10,537 bases of DNA. It comes from DATAWZ01 sp036266975 (GTDB lineage: Bacteria > Actinomycetota > Thermoleophilia > Solirubrobacterales > Solirubrobacteraceae). The notes beneath the pieces were generated by a model, which was not told where the DNA came from, ran no database searches, and saw only the letters and a program-made list of their open reading frames with translations. Made by a program: the position numbers and the translations under genes. How positions within the stretch are numbered: the stretch's first letter is position 1; each line of letters begins with the position of its first letter. The stretch covers positions 1 to 10,537 of the forward strand of contig DATAWZ010000034.1 in the NCBI GenBank assembly GCA_036266975.1, written 5' to 3'. Below, piece after piece: positions 1-6,335 of the stretch.

Positions 1-492
1 CACCTCGGGCACCGCCGACGGACCCCACAGCTCGCGTTGGCTGAATGAGCTCGAGCCCTGTCCGCCGGCGTGGCCGATCGCCGCGAGCGCGAGCGCGCCA
101 TGCTCGTGCGCGACGGCGGCCACCGCACTCCACCCGTCCACGCACTGCTCGGCGAGCGGCGCGCGCTCGTACGGCCAGTCCAGCGGGTGCACCGAGGCCT
201 CCTCGAGCACGATCACGGCGGCGCCGCCGGCGGCGCGCGCGGCGTAGTAGGCCGCGTGGCGGGCGCCGATCGCGCGGCCCTCGCCCAGATTCGTCTCGTG
301 CGGGCCGAACAGGATCCGTCCGGGGGCGGTGCGCCCCCTCAGCGTCCACGGCGCCGCGAGCGCGTCGGTACTGGTCACCGAAGGTGGCGCAGCCGGCCGC
401 GAGGGCGGCGAGCCGGAACCTTCGTCCTCGGTCACCGAAGGTGGCGCAGCCGGCCGCGAGGGCGGCGAGCCGGAACCTTCGTCCTCGGTCAC
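1..492 (-). CDS. Mycofactocin-associated FadH/Old Yellow Enzyme family oxidoreductase, N-terminal part (cut by window edge)
   Basis: The 164 visible codons read without a stop to the left edge. After a low-complexity leader, the residues encoded from about base 378 downward match the start of the FMN-binding TIM barrel of the FadH/OYE family: LRGRT, then the diagnostic FGPHETNLGEG, then IVLEEASVHP and an IGHAGGQGSS segment around the flavin and active site. This family (flavin reductases related to 2,4-dienoyl-CoA reductase) is known to occur beside mycofactocin genes in several Actinobacteria; its substrate is unknown. The GTG at 490-492 overlaps the mftC stop (GTGA), suggesting translational coupling, so I chose it. 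Family members normally start about 10 residues before LRGRT, which would fit the in-frame GTG at 376-378. The extra 38 residues are two copies of a Pro/Ser/Glu-rich 19-mer (57-bp tandem repeat), and GTG also occurs at 433-435. No start has a good Shine-Dalgarno. Any FAD/NAD domain lies outside the window. Confidence 0.85.
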   Translation of the reverse strand, partial: MTEDEGSGSPPSRPAAPPSVTEDEGSGSPPSRPAAPPSVTSTDALAAPWTLRGRTAPGRILFGPHETNLGEGRAIGARHAAYYAARAAGGAAVIVLEEASVHPLDWPYERAPLAEQCVDGWSAVAAVAHEHGALALAAIGHAGGQGSSSFSQRELWGPSAVPEV

Positions 493-494
493 CG
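373..494. repeat. Perfect 57-bp tandem repeat, two copies plus 8 bp
   Basis: Bases 373-429 and 430-486 are identical, and the first 8 bases of the unit (GGTCACCG) occur again at 487-494. The unit is 19 codons, so the minus-strand reading frame of the oxidoreductase gene is kept. On the minus strand each unit junction gives GTGACC, so each copy offers a possible GTG start and also a TGA in the mftC frame. Removing both copies would restore a direct mftC-TGA/reductase-GTG overlap with a leader of normal family length. The tract therefore looks like a secondary expansion of the gene junction. The encoded 19-mer is rich in Pro, Ser, Ala and acidic residues and is probably disordered. Confidence 0.97.
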
Positions 495-1607
495 TCCGCT
501 CGTCACCAGCCGCCGGCGAGAATGGCCGGGGCCGATGACCGGCAGCACGATGTCCTCGGGGCGGTCGGCGAGCGCGCGCTCGCCGTGGCCGAGCACGCAC
601 TCCGGGTCCGGGCCCTCGAGCGGCAACCCGGTGAAGAACTTGGCCGCCATGCAGCCCCCCTGGCAGCGGTCGTACAGCCCGCACGACGCGCAGGCGCCCG
701 CGCTCTGCGGCGTGCGCAGCTCGGTGAACAGCTCGGACTCGCGCCACACCGCGGCGAAGCCGCCGTCGCCGAGCACGTTGCCCGCGCGGAAGTGCTCGTG
801 CATGACGAACGGGCAGGCGTAGACGTCGCCGATCGGGTCGACCAGGCACACGACGCGGCCGGCGCCGCACAGGTTCAGGCCGGGCAGCGGCTCGCCGAGC
901 GCGGAGAGGTGGAAGAAGGAGTCGCCGGTGAGCACGCCCGGCCGGTCCGAGAGCCAGTGGTAGAGCGCGCGCTGCTGCTCGGCGCTGGGACGGAGCTCCT
1001 CCCACACCTGCGCGCCGCGCCCGCTCGGACGCAGCCGGGTGATCCGCAGCTCGGCGCCGTACTCGCCGGCGAGCGCCTCCAGCGCGTCCATCTCGTCGGC
1101 GTTGTGGCGGGTGACGACGACGCTGATCTTGAACGGCCCGAAGCCGGCGGCGCGCAGGCGGTCCATCGCCCGGCGCGCGGCCGCGTAGCTGCCCAGACCC
1201 CGCACCGGGTCGTTGGTCTCCGGCGTGGCGCCATCGAGCGAGATCTGCACGTCCAGGTAGTCAGTGGCGGCGATCCGCTCGGCCGTCTCCTCGGTGAGCA
1301 GCCCGCCGTTGGTCGAGAACTTCACGCCCACCCCGCGTGCGACCGCGTGGTCTACCAGATCCATGAAGTCGCGCCGCACGAGCGGCTCGCCGCCGCCGAC
1401 GTTGACGTAGAAGATCTGCATCTCGGCGAACTCGTCGATCAGCGCCATCGCCCGCTCGGTCGACAGCTCGCGCGGATCGCGCCGGCCCGAGGAGGACAGG
1501 CAGTGGGCGCACGCGAGGTTGCACCCGTAGGTGACCTCCCAGGTCAGGCAGATCGGCGCGTTCAGTCCGCTCTTGAAGCGGTCACGCAATGAGGCGCTCG
1601 CGGCCAT
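489..1607 (-). CDS. mftC: Mycofactocin radical SAM maturase MftC
   Basis: This is a 372-aa radical SAM/SPASM peptide maturase. In the known pathway MftC oxidatively decarboxylates the C-terminal Tyr of MftA and then crosslinks it to the preceding Val, with MftB as chaperone. The [4Fe-4S]-SAM motif CxxxCxxC is at C29, C33 and C36, followed by the SAM-binding GGGEP at 71-75 and a QISLDG strand at 121-126. The SPASM region has cysteines at 247, 254, 265, 306, 309, 315, 319 and 337, enough for two auxiliary clusters. Length and domain order are normal for MftC. The ATG at 1605-1607 lies inside mftB (26-bp overlap) and is preceded by a purine-rich AGAGAAGAGGA Shine-Dalgarno. Its stop overlaps the GTG of the OYE-type gene. 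Identification is firm from the motifs plus adjacency to mftA and mftB. Confidence 0.97.
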   Translation of the reverse strand: MAASASLRDRFKSGLNAPICLTWEVTYGCNLACAHCLSSSGRRDPRELSTERAMALIDEFAEMQIFYVNVGGGEPLVRRDFMDLVDHAVARGVGVKFSTNGGLLTEETAERIAATDYLDVQISLDGATPETNDPVRGLGSYAAARRAMDRLRAAGFGPFKISVVVTRHNADEMDALEALAGEYGAELRITRLRPSGRGAQVWEELRPSAEQQRALYHWLSDRPGVLTGDSFFHLSALGEPLPGLNLCGAGRVVCLVDPIGDVYACPFVMHEHFRAGNVLGDGGFAAVWRESELFTELRTPQSAGACASCGLYDRCQGGCMAAKFFTGLPLEGPDPECVLGHGERALADRPEDIVLPVIGPGHSRRRLVTSGR

Positions 1608-1878
1608 GGTCCTCTTCTCTCTCCAGGATGATCTCGGCGCGCTCGAGCTGCTCGGCGGCGAGTAGGTACGCGGCGCGCGCCTCGTTCCGGGCGTGCTCGC
1701 TCAGTGCGGCGTCGAGCGTCGGATGGCGGTCCAGATCGCGCACGAGCGCCACCAGTGCGCGCGACTTGAGAAAGACGAGCCGCCGGTTGTCGTAATGGTA
1801 GGCGAGCGCGCCGAACGGCTCGTCGCGCAGCGCCGCCCGGGGGCTCAGTCGGTACGCCCGGTCCAGAGCAAGGCTCAT
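1582..1878 (-). CDS. mftB: Mycofactocin biosynthesis chaperone MftB
   Basis: This is a 98-aa PqqD-like RiPP recognition element. In the known pathway MftB binds the leader of MftA and delivers the peptide to MftC. The family pattern is visible: an N-terminal YRLSP, then FGALAYHYDNRRLVFLKS at residues 22-39 (the conserved FG.L.Y...L.FL.S core of the wing-and-strand fold), then a helical C-terminal half rich in Ala, Glu and Arg. The start is the ATG at 1876-1878, five bases after the mftA stop. No strong Shine-Dalgarno is present, so coupling to mftA translation is likely. An open frame continues upstream of this ATG but out of frame with mftA and has no family similarity, so I leave it out. 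The 3' end overlaps mftC by 26 bp. Confidence 0.93.
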   Translation of the reverse strand: MSLALDRAYRLSPRAALRDEPFGALAYHYDNRRLVFLKSRALVALVRDLDRHPTLDAALSEHARNEARAAYLLAAEQLERAEIILEREEDHGRERLIA

Positions 1879-1883
1879 CGGGC

Positions 1884-2033
1884 TCAGTAGACGCCGCACA
1901 TCCCGTCGATCGAGACCTCTTCGACGAGCAGGTCCTCCAGCAGGGGCTCCTCGGCGGGCGCCGGCTCCGGCGGCGCGCTGGCCTGGGGCGCGATCTCGTC
2001 GGTGGGCGCGGGTGCGACAGACAGCTGGTTCAC
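1884..2033 (-). CDS. mftA: Mycofactocin precursor peptide MftA
   Basis: This is a 49-aa RiPP precursor. Its last residues are LVEEVSIDGMCGVY, the hallmark of MftA: an acidic helix bound by MftB, a Cys three residues from the end, and a terminal Val-Tyr. In the established pathway that dipeptide is crosslinked by MftC, released by the peptidase MftE and elaborated to the redox cofactor mycofactocin. The N-terminal half is Pro/Ala/Glu-rich and unremarkable. I place the start at the GTG at 2031-2033 because it has a strong Shine-Dalgarno (GGGAGGGAG, about 5 bp upstream on the minus strand). Upstream codons in the same frame continue into a long shadow frame antisense to other genes. mftB begins 5 bp downstream. 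Because of its size and GTG start the gene is easily missed by automated callers. Confidence 0.95.
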   Translation of the reverse strand: MNQLSVAPAPTDEIAPQASAPPEPAPAEEPLLEDLLVEEVSIDGMCGVY

Positions 2034-2092
2034 GGCGACTCCCTCCCGGGTGCTGACGGTAGGCGGAGCGTACCAATCCGGCAGAGCGCTGC
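2034..2092 (-). promoter_or_regulatory. Leader of mftA, with Shine-Dalgarno and possible internal promoter
   Basis: This 59-bp gap lies between the SDR stop and the mftA GTG and is the longest gap in the operon. It contains the strong Shine-Dalgarno for mftA (minus-strand GGGAGGGAG) and two hexamers of the actinobacterial -10 form TANNNT (TACGCT, TACCGT) on the minus strand. No convincing -35 element is present. A separate promoter for mftA would allow the peptide and its maturation genes to be made in excess of the upstream genes, but this is inferred only. Confidence 0.3.
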
Positions 2093-2875
2093 TCAGGACG
2101 AGGTCATCCCGGCGTCGACCGCGATCAGCGCGCCGGTGATCGCGCCCGCGCCCTCGTCGCACAGCCAGGCCAACGCCGCGCCGATCTCCTCGGGCTCGAC
2201 CAGTCGCGGCACCCGGTGGTGCAGCGCGAACTCCTCGACGTTCTCCAGGCCGTACAGCGCCGCGCTCGCCTCGAGCGCGGCGGTGCGAGTCGACCCGGGG
2301 GCGACCGCGTTGGCGGTGATCCCGTGCGCACCGAGCTCGGCGGCGAGGCTGCGCACGAGCCCGACCACCCCGTGCTTGGCCGCCGAGTAGGCGGCCATCA
2401 TCGGGAGCCCCTGGGTCGCGCCGGCCGAGGCGACGGCCAGGAACCGGCCCCGGCGGGGTTGCGGACGCTCGAGCAGCGCCGGCACCGCGGCGCGCGCCAG
2501 GTGGAAGGCACCGCCGAGGTTGACCTCCAGCGCGAGCGCCCACTCCTCGTCGGTGACGCGCCAGCCCTCGGTCCCGCCGGTGATCGCGCCCGCGATCGCC
2601 AGCGCGGCGTCCAGGCCGCCGAAGTCCTCGCGTGCCCGCGCGACCGCGGCGTCGAGGTCCTCCTGGCGGCGAACGTCGCCCGGCACCCCGATCGCTCCCT
2701 CGCCGCATTCGGCCACGACCCCGTCGAGCTCCTCGCGGCTGGCCATCGCGTAGGCCGCGCCGGCGAGCGGCGCACAGAGGTCGACGAGCACGAGGTTCCA
2801 GCCCGCGCCCGCGAGCCGCCGGGCGGTGGCGGCGCCCACCCCGCGGCCGGCGCCGGTGATCAGGGCGACGGGCAC
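2093..2875 (-). CDS. Mycofactocin-coupled SDR family oxidoreductase
   Basis: This is a 260-aa short-chain dehydrogenase. The Rossmann motif TGAGRGVG is at residues 7-14, Asp32 ends the second strand (favouring NAD over NADP), Asn119 is in EVNLGG, Ser150 is in VASAG, and the catalytic pair is Y163-SAA-K167. Two traits mark the mycofactocin-dependent SDR subfamily: the insertion after Asp32 (LCAPLAGAAYAMAS, residues 33-46), which in this group is associated with a buried non-exchangeable nicotinamide, and the conserved PGSTRT...ALYGL segment near 193-210. The usual NNAG motif reads AIAG here. Such enzymes oxidise alcohols and pass electrons to mycofactocin instead of free NAD; the substrate is not predictable. 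The start is the GTG at 2873-2875, 6 bp after the PH-domain gene, with AGGG just upstream. Confidence 0.92.
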   Translation of the reverse strand: MPVALITGAGRGVGAATARRLAGAGWNLVLVDLCAPLAGAAYAMASREELDGVVAECGEGAIGVPGDVRRQEDLDAAVARAREDFGGLDAALAIAGAITGGTEGWRVTDEEWALALEVNLGGAFHLARAAVPALLERPQPRRGRFLAVASAGATQGLPMMAAYSAAKHGVVGLVRSLAAELGAHGITANAVAPGSTRTAALEASAALYGLENVEEFALHHRVPRLVEPEEIGAALAWLCDEGAGAITGALIAVDAGMTSS

Positions 2876-2881
2876 CGGACC

Positions 2882-3352
2882 CTACACCGGTTCGACGCCG
2901 GCCCGGTGCTGGGCTTCGTCGACCGCCTTGACGACCTGCCGAGGCGAGGCCACGCCGACGAACTGGAACTCGGACTGCTCGGTGCCCGCCGTGTCGAAGT
3001 CGACCGTGCCGATCAGCAGCACGCGCTCGAACAGCGACTGGCTGGTCGAGACGTTCTGGACGCGGTCGATCGTGGTCTGCTGCTCGCGGCGGGTGAGGAT
3101 GCCCTGGCGGATGTGCAGATGGCGGTCGGTGACCGTGTACAGCGTGGCCATCCGGCGCAGGTAGCCGATCCCGAGCGTGAGCAGGAAGACGACCGCGAAC
3201 GCCGCGATCCCGATGCCGACGTCCTTGACGAGGTCGCCGATGACCCCGGCGACGACCGCGAGCAGCAGCCCGCCCAGGTGCACATCGAGCATCGAACGCC
3301 ACGACGGATGCCCCGAGTAGATGACGTGATCCCCCTGGAGCATCTTGCTCAT
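2882..3352 (-). CDS. Membrane-anchored bacterial PH-domain protein (DUF304/YdbT-like)
   Basis: This is a 156-aa protein with two hydrophobic helices at about residues 25-42 and 46-65, followed by a bacterial PH-like domain (bPH2/DUF304). The domain signature is YTVTDRHLHIRQGILTRRE, the polar DRVQNVSTSQSLFERVLLIG stretch (around 97-115), and a closing FVGVASPRQV. Members are common membrane proteins of unknown biochemical role. Here it is first in the mycofactocin operon, 6 bp before the SDR, so it is co-transcribed, although no PH protein is a known part of the mft pathway. The start is the ATG at 3350-3352; an ATG three codons later is equally possible and neither has a good Shine-Dalgarno. 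A TANNNT hexamer (TACGCT, minus strand, 3363-3368) lies where a -10 for a short-leader transcript would be. Confidence 0.82.
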   Translation of the reverse strand: MSKMLQGDHVIYSGHPSWRSMLDVHLGGLLLAVVAGVIGDLVKDVGIGIAAFAVVFLLTLGIGYLRRMATLYTVTDRHLHIRQGILTRREQQTTIDRVQNVSTSQSLFERVLLIGTVDFDTAGTEQSEFQFVGVASPRQVVKAVDEAQHRAGVEPV

Positions 3353-3386
3353 CTGACATGGAAGCGTAGTGCGTCAGACTGGGACG
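3353..3386. promoter_or_regulatory. Short divergent intergenic region, probable back-to-back promoters
   Basis: Only 16 to 34 bp separate the start of the PH-domain gene (minus strand) from the start of the VOC-family gene (plus strand), so both promoters must overlap here or extend into the coding regions. On the minus strand TACGCT at 3363-3368 could be a -10 for a nearly leaderless transcript. No clear -35 box or operator was seen on either strand. Confidence 0.35.
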
Positions 3387-4259
3387 ATGGGCATCGGGGC
3401 CGCCACGCCAGCCCTCCCGGACGCGCTGACGCTCGGGGCGGTGCACCTGCGCGTGCGCTCCCTCGCCGACGCCGTCGCCTGGTATGAGCGCTCGCTGGGC
3501 CTCGTCGAACGTCGCCGCGACCCCGAGGCCGGCGTCGCCGAGCTCGGCGACGGCCAGAGCACGGTGATCGTGCTGCACGAGGACGGGCTCGCCGACCCGG
3601 CGGGGCGGACGGCTGGGCTGTACCACTACGCGCTGCTGTTCCCCTCCCGGCAGGAGCTCGCGCGCGCCGCCCTGCGCCTGGCCGCCACGCGCACGCCGAT
3701 CGAGGGCGCCTCGGACCACCGCACCCACGAGGCCATCTACCTGCCCGACCTGGACGGCAACGGCATCGAGCTGGCCGCCGACCGTCCGCGCGAGCTGTGG
3801 CCGTCGAACGAGGCCCTGTACGCCGGCCGACCCGCCCCGCTCGACACCGACTCGCTGCTGGCCACGATCGCCGGCGAGGCGCCGAACGAGCGGGTCCGAG
3901 ACGGGCTGCGCGTCGGGCACGTGCACCTGCACGTCGGCGACGTCGAGCAGGCGCTCGCCTTCTATCGCGACCTCGTCGGGCTCGAGCTGCAGGCGAGTAT
4001 CGGCTCGGCCGCGTTCCTCTCGGCGGGCGGCTACCACCACCACCTGGGCGTGAACGTCTGGAACGGGAAGGGGGTCGGGCCGCCGTCCGCGCACACGGTC
4101 GGTCTGGTCAACTGGACGGTTCGCCTGCCCCGGGCCGCCGACGTCGCCGACGTGCAGGAGCGGCTGCGGGCGGCGGGCGTCGCCGTCGAACCCTACGACG
4201 GCGGGCTGCTGGCACAGGACCCCTGGGGCTCAGCGGTCGCGTTCGTCGCGGCGGGCTGA
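3387..4259 (+). CDS. Two-module VOC family protein, catechol 2,3-dioxygenase CatE-like
   Basis: This is a 290-aa vicinal-oxygen-chelate protein with two tandem modules, about residues 15-135 and 173-290. It resembles the CatE-like (COG2514) group, which includes extradiol ring-cleaving dioxygenases. Likely metal ligands in the N-terminal module are H20 (AVHLRV), H80 (LYHYALLF) and E128 (DLDGNGIEL). The C-terminal module has H180 (GHVHLHV) and the GGYHHHLGVNVW block with H217-H219, but its last strand (DPWGSAVAFV) lacks an acidic ligand; as I recall, that is normal for this group. The substrate cannot be read from the sequence. It is transcribed divergently from the mycofactocin operon and convergently with the symporter, so it is a single-gene unit. 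An alternative start is GTG at 3369-3371 (6 residues longer), which has GGAAG just upstream; I prefer ATG 3387 on family length. Confidence 0.85.
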   Translation: MGIGAATPALPDALTLGAVHLRVRSLADAVAWYERSLGLVERRRDPEAGVAELGDGQSTVIVLHEDGLADPAGRTAGLYHYALLFPSRQELARAALRLAATRTPIEGASDHRTHEAIYLPDLDGNGIELAADRPRELWPSNEALYAGRPAPLDTDSLLATIAGEAPNERVRDGLRVGHVHLHVGDVEQALAFYRDLVGLELQASIGSAAFLSAGGYHHHLGVNVWNGKGVGPPSAHTVGLVNWTVRLPRAADVADVQERLRAAGVAVEPYDGGLLAQDPWGSAVAFVAAG

Positions 4260-4271
4260 GCGAGCCGCTCA
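4257..4271. terminator. Small hairpin spanning two convergent stop codons
   Basis: The sequence TGAGCG-AGC-CGCTCA is a perfect 6-bp inverted repeat with a 3-base loop. Its left arm contains the TGA of the VOC gene (4257-4259). Its right arm contains the TGA of the symporter gene read on the minus strand (4269-4271). It could act as a compact bidirectional terminator, but there is no T-tract on either side and the stem is short. Confidence 0.3.
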
Positions 4272-5996
4272 CGCGAAGGCCGCCGGCTCGCGCACGGGGA
4301 GGTCGAGCCCTTCGGGCGCGTGCAGGGCGAGCATCTCCGCGACGGGGGCAGCGGTCGGACGCCGGTACAGCGACAGGCCGATCATCGCCGCGAAGGCGAC
4401 CGGCACCGAGACGATCGCCGGCTGGGCAAGCAGCGCGCCGGCCACGTTGTCGGGCTCGCCCAGCGCCAGTCCGGCGAAGATGCCGCCGGTGGCGAGCAGC
4501 GTCCCGGCGATCATCCCCGCACCCGCGGCCCGGGCGGTCAGGCCCGGCCACCAGATCCCCAGTACGAACAGGGGACAGAAGCTGCTCGCGGCCAGCGCGA
4601 AGGCCCAGCCGACGAGCAGGCTGATGTCGACGCCCCTGGCGGCGAAGGCAACGGCGACGGGGGCGAGGATCCCCAGCGCGGCAGCGATCCGGAAGCGGAT
4701 GCGGCGCACGGCGACGCTCGCCGGTCCGCCGCGGGCCAGGCGCGGCCAGACGTCGTGGGAGATCGTCCCGGCGATCGACACGAGCAGCCCCGAGGAGGTC
4801 GACAGGAACGCGGCGAACGCGCCGGCGGCGGTGAGGGCGCCGAGCAGGTCGCCCACGGTGCCGGGCCACGCCGCCTGTGGCAGGCGCAGCACGACGGTGT
4901 CGGTCTGCCCGGTCGTGTAGAGCTGGGGCACGACGCTGCGGCCGATCGCCCCGTACACGGTGGGGAACAGGTAGAAGAGCCCCAGCAGCCCGAGCACCCG
5001 CACGGTGGTGCGCCGCGCCCGGGCGCCGTCGGGATTGGTGTAGAAGCGCACGAGGATGTGGGGCAGGCCCATCGTCCCCAGGAAGGTGGCGATCAGCAGC
5101 GAGTAGACGAACAACGCCGAGCGCTGGCCCGAGCCGCCGACCGGTCGCGACCACTGGCTCCCGCGCAGCGCCGTGGTGCCGCTGGCCACGGGCACCGCGG
5201 TGTGCGGCGGCAGCCACAGCCTCCCGGCCGGGAGCGTGACGTGGGCGCCGTCGGCGGCCACGCGCGCCGCGCCGGCGATCCGGTAGTGCGCGGCGGTGGG
5301 GAAGACGACGCGCTGCGAGCCCGAGAGCGTGATTTCCAGACCGTGTACGCCCGCCCGGGGCAGCTGGTCGCCGAACAGCGCGGCGCGGGCGGGCAGCCCG
5401 CCGAAGTGCACGAGCAGCAGGCAGGCGGGAAGCGCGATCGCGAACACCTTCAGCCAGAACTGGTAGGCCTGCACGTAGGTGATGCCCCGCATTCCGCCGA
5501 GCCCGACGTTGAGCGTGACCACCAAGGCGACGGCGACCACGCCGACGAAGTACGGGGCGCCGGTGACGACTCCCAGCGCGATGCCCGCCCCCTTGAGCTG
5601 AGGCACGAGGTAGAAGCCGCCGATCAGCAGCACCACGCCGGACGCGAGCGCCCGCAACCCGACACTGCGCAGGCGGGCCTCGGCGAAGTCGGGGATCGTG
5701 AACGAGCCGAAGCGCCGCAGCGGGGCGGCGACGAACAGCAGCAGCGCGAGGTAGCCGGCGGTGAAGCCGAGCGACTGCCACAGGGCGACCGTCCCGTTCT
5801 GCATCTCCAGCCCGGCGATGCCCAGGAAGCTCGCCGCCGACAGGTACTCGCCGGAGATCGCCGCCGCGTTCCACCACGGCGTGATCGCACGGGAGGCCAC
5901 GAGCAGGTCCGAGGTCGTGCGCGCGAGGCGCACGCCGAAGGTGCCGAGGCCGAGGGTCCCGAGGGTCACCCCCGCCACGGCGAACAGCGCGATCAT
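4269..5996 (-). CDS. Sodium:monocarboxylate symporter (SSS family, ActP/MctC-like)
   Basis: This is a 575-aa inner-membrane protein with about 13 hydrophobic helices. It belongs to the sodium:solute symporter family, acetate/monocarboxylate branch. Family motifs are ISGEYLSAASFLGIAG (48-62), RFGSFTIPDF (95-104), GGMRGITYVQAYQFWLK (168-183) and MGLPHILVRFYTNPDG (309-324). Later helices include AFAAFLSTSSGL (393-404), where Ser/Thr contribute to sodium binding in the fold. Relatives import acetate, propionate or pyruvate; which one applies here is not readable. An insertion at about 201-293 between two helices is predicted extracytoplasmic and beta-rich. The start is the ATG at 5994-5996, overlapping the stop of the small membrane protein (ATGA). 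The open frame continues upstream, but only antisense to membrane-protein sequence of that gene. It is last in the kinase-regulator operon. Confidence 0.93.
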   Translation of the reverse strand: MIALFAVAGVTLGTLGLGTFGVRLARTTSDLLVASRAITPWWNAAAISGEYLSAASFLGIAGLEMQNGTVALWQSLGFTAGYLALLLFVAAPLRRFGSFTIPDFAEARLRSVGLRALASGVVLLIGGFYLVPQLKGAGIALGVVTGAPYFVGVVAVALVVTLNVGLGGMRGITYVQAYQFWLKVFAIALPACLLLVHFGGLPARAALFGDQLPRAGVHGLEITLSGSQRVVFPTAAHYRIAGAARVAADGAHVTLPAGRLWLPPHTAVPVASGTTALRGSQWSRPVGGSGQRSALFVYSLLIATFLGTMGLPHILVRFYTNPDGARARRTTVRVLGLLGLFYLFPTVYGAIGRSVVPQLYTTGQTDTVVLRLPQAAWPGTVGDLLGALTAAGAFAAFLSTSSGLLVSIAGTISHDVWPRLARGGPASVAVRRIRFRIAAALGILAPVAVAFAARGVDISLLVGWAFALAASSFCPLFVLGIWWPGLTARAAGAGMIAGTLLATGGIFAGLALGEPDNVAGALLAQPAIVSVPVAFAAMIGLSLYRRPTAAPVAEMLALHAPEGLDLPVREPAAFA

Positions 5997-6334
5997 CGCT
6001 CGCGCTCGAACCGCGGTGCGACGAGCTCGCGGAACTCCTGGTCCAGCGCGTCGGCGCGGCGCACGTACAGCGCGCCGATCGCCACGAACACCGGCGGCAG
6101 CGGCAGGATCAGCAGCCACAGCGCGAGCGGCACATCGAGCAGGCGGTGGCGCGAGAGCGTGGGCAGCTCCTGCAGCGCGAGCGGCAGGATGCCGACGAGC
6201 GCGCCGAACGCGATCAGCGCGAGCAGCGATAGCGCGAGCTGACGCTGGCGCAGGCGACGCAGATACAGCTCCCCGTGGGCCGTCGCGTCGGCGAGCTCGT
6301 CGCGCGGTGTCCGCTGGCCGGACTCGACGCTCAC
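5993..6334 (-). CDS. Small two-helix membrane protein, symporter partner (DUF485-type position and topology)
   Basis: This is a 113-aa protein. It has a charged N-terminal segment (1-31), a hydrophobic helix at about 33-55, a polar loop, a second helix at about 68-90, and a highly charged C-terminus ending in RFERER. Sequence identity to a named family is weak by eye, but its size, two-helix topology and 4-bp overlap with the symporter are those of DUF485/MctB-like proteins that accompany ActP/MctC transporters and are thought to help their assembly or stability. The start is GTG at 6332-6334, one base after the regulator stop, with GGGGA about 7 bp upstream. It is certainly a real gene given the tight overlaps; the role is inferred. 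Confidence 0.82.
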   Translation of the reverse strand: MSVESGQRTPRDELADATAHGELYLRRLRQRQLALSLLALIAFGALVGILPLALQELPTLSRHRLLDVPLALWLLILPLPPVFVAIGALYVRRADALDQEFRELVAPRFERER

Positions 6335-6335
6335 G

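Noticed and set aside
373..494. CRISPR-like array
   Set aside because: The two copies are directly adjacent with no spacers, and the unit is coding.
329..538. Plus-strand 69-codon frame containing the 57-bp repeat as a repeated peptide
   Set aside because: The repeat is equally open on the minus strand, where it joins a recognisable reductase; the plus-strand frame has no other support.
45..1592. Long plus-strand open frame opposite mftC and mftB
   Set aside because: Composition is Arg/Ala/Pro-rich with no domain; it is antisense to firmly identified mft genes and results from the high GC content.
2034..4094. Upstream extension of the mftA frame (to 736 codons)
   Set aside because: The extension is antisense or out of frame to the SDR, PH-domain and VOC genes and has no family similarity; only the last 49 codons are real.
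4200..4250. Loss of an acidic metal ligand in the last VOC strand as evidence of a dead enzyme
   Set aside because: The N-terminal module keeps a full His/His/Glu set, and as I recall CatE-like proteins normally lack Glu at this position.
5997..6119. N-terminal extension of the symporter beyond ATG 5994-5996
   Set aside because: The extra residues are Arg/Ala-rich shadow sequence of the overlapping small membrane protein; the family N-terminus begins at the chosen ATG.
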